Below are positions 61,712-64,000 of a DNA stretch of 64,000 nt, in pieces. The DNA is from Bacillus sp. Marseille-P3661 (GTDB lineage Bacteria; Bacillota; Bacilli; Bacillales; Bacillaceae_J). How positions within the stretch are numbered: position 1 is the first letter of the stretch; every line of letters starts with the position of its first letter. Location of the stretch: positions 1,278,043-1,342,042 of the forward strand of contig NZ_LT965953.1 in assembly GCF_900240995.1 (NCBI RefSeq). The letters are read 5' to 3'. The notes under the pieces are model-generated. The model did not search any database, was not told where the DNA came from, and was given only the letters and a program-made list of their open reading frames with translations. A program made the position numbers and the translations under genes.

Positions 61712-62926
61712 CTAAATATTTTTAAATAAGTTTTCAAGTGCTATAGCACCTGTTCCTACTAAAAAGTTATCCCCCTCTAATGATTCTTTTTTAATCCTAA
61801 TATTTCTTGAGATTTCCGGGAAGGTGTTGGATAAGATAGTTTCTTTTACAGTATCAAACCAGAAATCACCAGCTGTTGACATTTCATCACCCAATACCAC
61901 AGTATCCGGTTCAAAAATGTTTATTAAATTTACAATTCCAATACCTAATAATCTAGCTGACTCCGTAATAGTTTCTCTTACAAAGACATCATCAGATGCC
62001 GCGACTTTTAATACGTCATCAGCGGTAAATCCCTTTTTAATATCCAAAGAGGTATTTACTTTATTATTTTCAAATTCTTTTAATACCTTCTTATAAACTG
62101 CAGTACTAGAACTATAAAGTTCTAAACAACCACGATTTCCGCATTCGCAAATGGGGCCGTTATAGTCGATTGAAGTATGACCAATTTGTCCAGCATTACC
62201 TGATGTACCATTAAATATCCCATGCTCTGTAATTATCCCTGCTCCTAGTCCTCTTCCTGCCGCTATATAAATCAAAGTTTTAGAATCTCCATAAAGACCA
62301 AATCTTTTTTCTGCAAGTGCAGCTGCATGGGCATCATGTTCAATTACAGTATTAATTCCAAACTCGTTGTATATTATTTCTCTAATAGGAATGTTTCTCC
62401 AACTAGGAAAATTACTAACTAATGTAATTTTCCCTTCTTTAACACTAAGTGGGCCAGGTGTTGCTATACCAATAGTAGAAATCTCATCACTGCTTTCCTT
62501 TTTTTCAATTAAAGTCCTTATAATATCTTTCATAGATTTGATGACATTGTCTATTTGGGAAACTGCTGAAATATTTACACGTTCAGTATGAAGAACCTTA
62601 CAGTTTAAATTAAAAAGCCCACCTATAATGTAATTTCTAGCTAATCTAACTCCTATAACTTTTCGGCCATTTGGATTAACTTCCAAGGAGATTGCTCTTC
62701 TGCCTTTTTGTCCTGAGATTTGGACTTCCTCTGTTTCTCTAACAATGTTCTTTTCAATTAAATTCTTGGTTACATTTGTGATTGTTGCTGGTGTCAAGCC
62801 AGTTATTTGTGAGAGCTCTTTTCTGGATATCTTTTTAGGTGGGAATGATAATAGTTTTAAAACCAGTTCTCTATTTTCCTGTTGAAGACTTTCATGATTT
62901 TTACCTAATCTTGCTTCTGTATTCAT
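61712..62926 (-). CDS. ROK-family transcriptional regulator (XylR/NagC type)
   Basis: A 404-residue repressor: N-terminal winged helix (ISRKELSQITGLTPATITNV, about 33-52) and a C-terminal ROK sugar-kinase-like domain with IGIATPGPLSVKEGKITLVS and the zinc motif C-x-CG-x2-GC-x-E (ECGNRGCLE). It likely senses the transported sugar and controls the operon downstream. GAGGTA precedes the ATG. TTAATTAATTAATTAA-type AT repeats lie at about 63048-63065 and could belong to its promoter. Confidence 0.92.
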   Translation of the reverse strand: MNTEARLGKNHESLQQENRELVLKLLSFPPKKISRKELSQITGLTPATITNVTKNLIEKNIVRETEEVQISGQKGRRAISLEVNPNGRKVIGVRLARNYIIGGLFNLNCKVLHTERVNISAVSQIDNVIKSMKDIIRTLIEKKESSDEISTIGIATPGPLSVKEGKITLVSNFPSWRNIPIREIIYNEFGINTVIEHDAHAAALAEKRFGLYGDSKTLIYIAAGRGLGAGIITEHGIFNGTSGNAGQIGHTSIDYNGPICECGNRGCLELYSSSTAVYKKVLKEFENNKVNTSLDIKKGFTADDVLKVAASDDVFVRETITESARLLGIGIVNLINIFEPDTVVLGDEMSTAGDFWFDTVKETILSNTFPEISRNIRIKKESLEGDNFLVGTGAIALENLFKNI

Positions 62927-63235
62927 TAATCATTACCTCAATCCCTTACTATTTAATTAATTTATTAAATTTATCAAATATTAAAAAGAAAGCCCTTTCA
63001 ACCTGTTAAATATATATTTGCGTTTAGAAATATTTATTCATTTTTTTTAATTAATTAATTAATTAACGTTGTTAAAAAATTAGAAATCACTAAATGGTAG
63101 CGAAATTCTTCCCCTTTTATATACTTTTCTGTAGGACGAATGGACAGTCTAAAATTAGCTCATCAAACCCGTTTCAGGGTCAACTATCTCATTCCTAAAA
63201 ATTAAAAGGAGCCAGAAACCTGGCCCCAAGATCCG
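62927..63235. other. AT-rich promoter region upstream of the ROK regulator
   Basis: It holds runs of TTAATTAA (62950-62970 and 63048-63066), possible ROK operator or promoter sequence, and CAGAAACCTGGCCCC near the gene at 63236. No gene is seen. Confidence 0.4.
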
Positions 63236-63994
63236 CTAACTCTTATACTCCGCCCCCATCACCCCCACAATCTCCCGAAAAACCCCCGAAGGTCTCTCCG
63301 CCAATTCCCTCATCTCAATCTCCTTCACCACACCATTCCGCTTAATCCTCAATTCCTCGCTCTCATGATCCACTTCAACCACCAAATCCTTCAACCGATA
63401 CCGTTCTACCCGACTCGCTTGATCCACATCCCGTGCATCCAGCTCCACCTTCACACTTCTAGAAATCCGCCGCAGCATCCGCCACAGCGTGACCTCTTCG
63501 CCACTTTTCATAAAAATTTCCGGCAGCTCTTTTGCTTGCTTTAATGTATTCAACGTCGTCATCATATATACGCGCACACCATACTGAACCGGACGAATCA
63601 CATCATCTAACCGCTCCCAATAGCGAACCTTAAGATAAACATACTCCTCATCGCCATTCTTAGGGATCTCCGTAATCTCCCGCCGTTTCTTGACCTCAAC
63701 CCGCTCGATTTTGCCATAATAAACAATCCCATTTTCCTCCTGCGACACCCACTTCGGCAAATACAACGCCACATACTTCGCCTCCTGCCAGCCCGGAACC
63801 AGTCGCTTTGCCGGAATATGATAAAAGCCACCCTTCAGATGCGCCGCAAAATTCACAGCATTCTTCACCACACCCACAAGCACAGACTCATCAAACGAAG
63901 ATCGCCACTCCTCGGTCACACCCCGTGGCAAAATCCCTTCGCGCAGCAACTCCTCAGGACTAGACTCAATCAACCGATCCATAAACCTCTCCAC
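63236..63994 (-). CDS. Unrecognised protein, island-flanking direct repeat copy 2
   Basis: A 252-residue protein with only about eight differences from the copy at 35809 over 227 shared residues, in the same orientation. GTG or the ATG at 63980 may start it; the frame is open to the window end, so it may extend further. It is GC-rich relative to neighbours. Conserved blocks FAAHLKGGFYHIPAKRLVPG and EVTLWRMLRRISRSVKVELD. No known motif is recognised; a nuclease or defence-related role is only a guess from its mobile context. Confidence 0.72.
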   Translation of the reverse strand: MERFMDRLIESSPEELLREGILPRGVTEEWRSSFDESVLVGVVKNAVNFAAHLKGGFYHIPAKRLVPGWQEAKYVALYLPKWVSQEENGIVYYGKIERVEVKKRREITEIPKNGDEEYVYLKVRYWERLDDVIRPVQYGVRVYMMTTLNTLKQAKELPEIFMKSGEEVTLWRMLRRISRSVKVELDARDVDQASRVERYRLKDLVVEVDHESEELRIKRNGVVKEIEMRELAERPSGVFREIVGVMGAEYKS

Positions 63995-64000
63995 TAGCTC

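Noticed and set aside
1..64000. tRNA, rRNA, CRISPR array, plasmid or phage origin
   Set aside because: No matching cloverleaf, rRNA segment, cas gene, replication initiator or phage structural gene was seen on either strand.

Overview
The window looks like chromosomal DNA of a low-GC, endospore-forming Bacillaceae member (Bacillus sensu lato). Evidence: the order asnS-dnaD-nth-ypoC-ponA(-)recU(-)-yppC-sspM matches the Bacillus subtilis chromosome, there are small spore-protein genes (sspM-like, csgA-like, gerPA/gerPF-like), strong AGGAGG-type ribosome binding sites, frequent TTG/GTG starts and AT-rich intergenic DNA. Genus and species cannot be fixed from the sequence alone. No tRNA, rRNA or CRISPR array was seen.

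Region 1 (1-19.9 kb) is core genome: tRNA charging (asnS), replication restart (dnaD), base-excision repair (nth), peptidoglycan synthesis (ponA), Holliday junction resolution (recU), glucose-6-phosphate dehydrogenase (zwf), an Atg22-like transporter, a large permease, siroheme synthesis, and many very short spore-type or unassigned genes, each with a good ribosome binding site.

Region 2 (19.9-36 kb) is a graveyard and nursery of mobile or selfish genes. It has three copies (one disrupted) and one remnant of one Rpn/PD-(D/E)XK nuclease subfamily, and one full copy plus four fragments or remnants of a second subfamily. Copies of the second subfamily end in a conserved REP-like hairpin. In between are a SEC-C protein, guaC, a VOC protein, a cold-shock protein, a 177-bp two-hairpin MITE-like insertion, a SpoIIS toxin-antitoxin locus whose toxin gene is frameshifted and which has two antitoxin-like small genes, and decayed HEPN/MNT toxin-antitoxin genes.

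Region 3 (36-63.2 kb) is an accessory metabolic island. It lies between two nearly identical directly repeated copies, about 27.4 kb apart, of an unrecognised gene with unusually high GC. It holds (a) an aromatic-compound catabolic cluster: ring-hydroxylating dioxygenase alpha and beta subunits, two SDR dehydrogenases, a LigB-type extradiol dioxygenase, two alpha/beta hydrolases and an enolase-superfamily enzyme, with a Liv-type ABC importer, a TAXI-TRAP importer and a divergent IclR regulator with two identical palindromic candidate operators; (b) an internally deleted group II intron; and (c) a sugar cluster of ROK regulator, GH32-like hydrolase, FrcABC-like ABC importer and FGGY kinase. No ferredoxin or reductase for the dioxygenase is encoded here, so electrons must come from elsewhere.

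The main hunting results are the direct-repeat-bounded island, the Rpn nuclease expansion with its linked hairpin, the TTGAT-flanked MITE, the SpoIIS locus with paralogous antitoxins, and the palindromic operators of the aromatic cluster.
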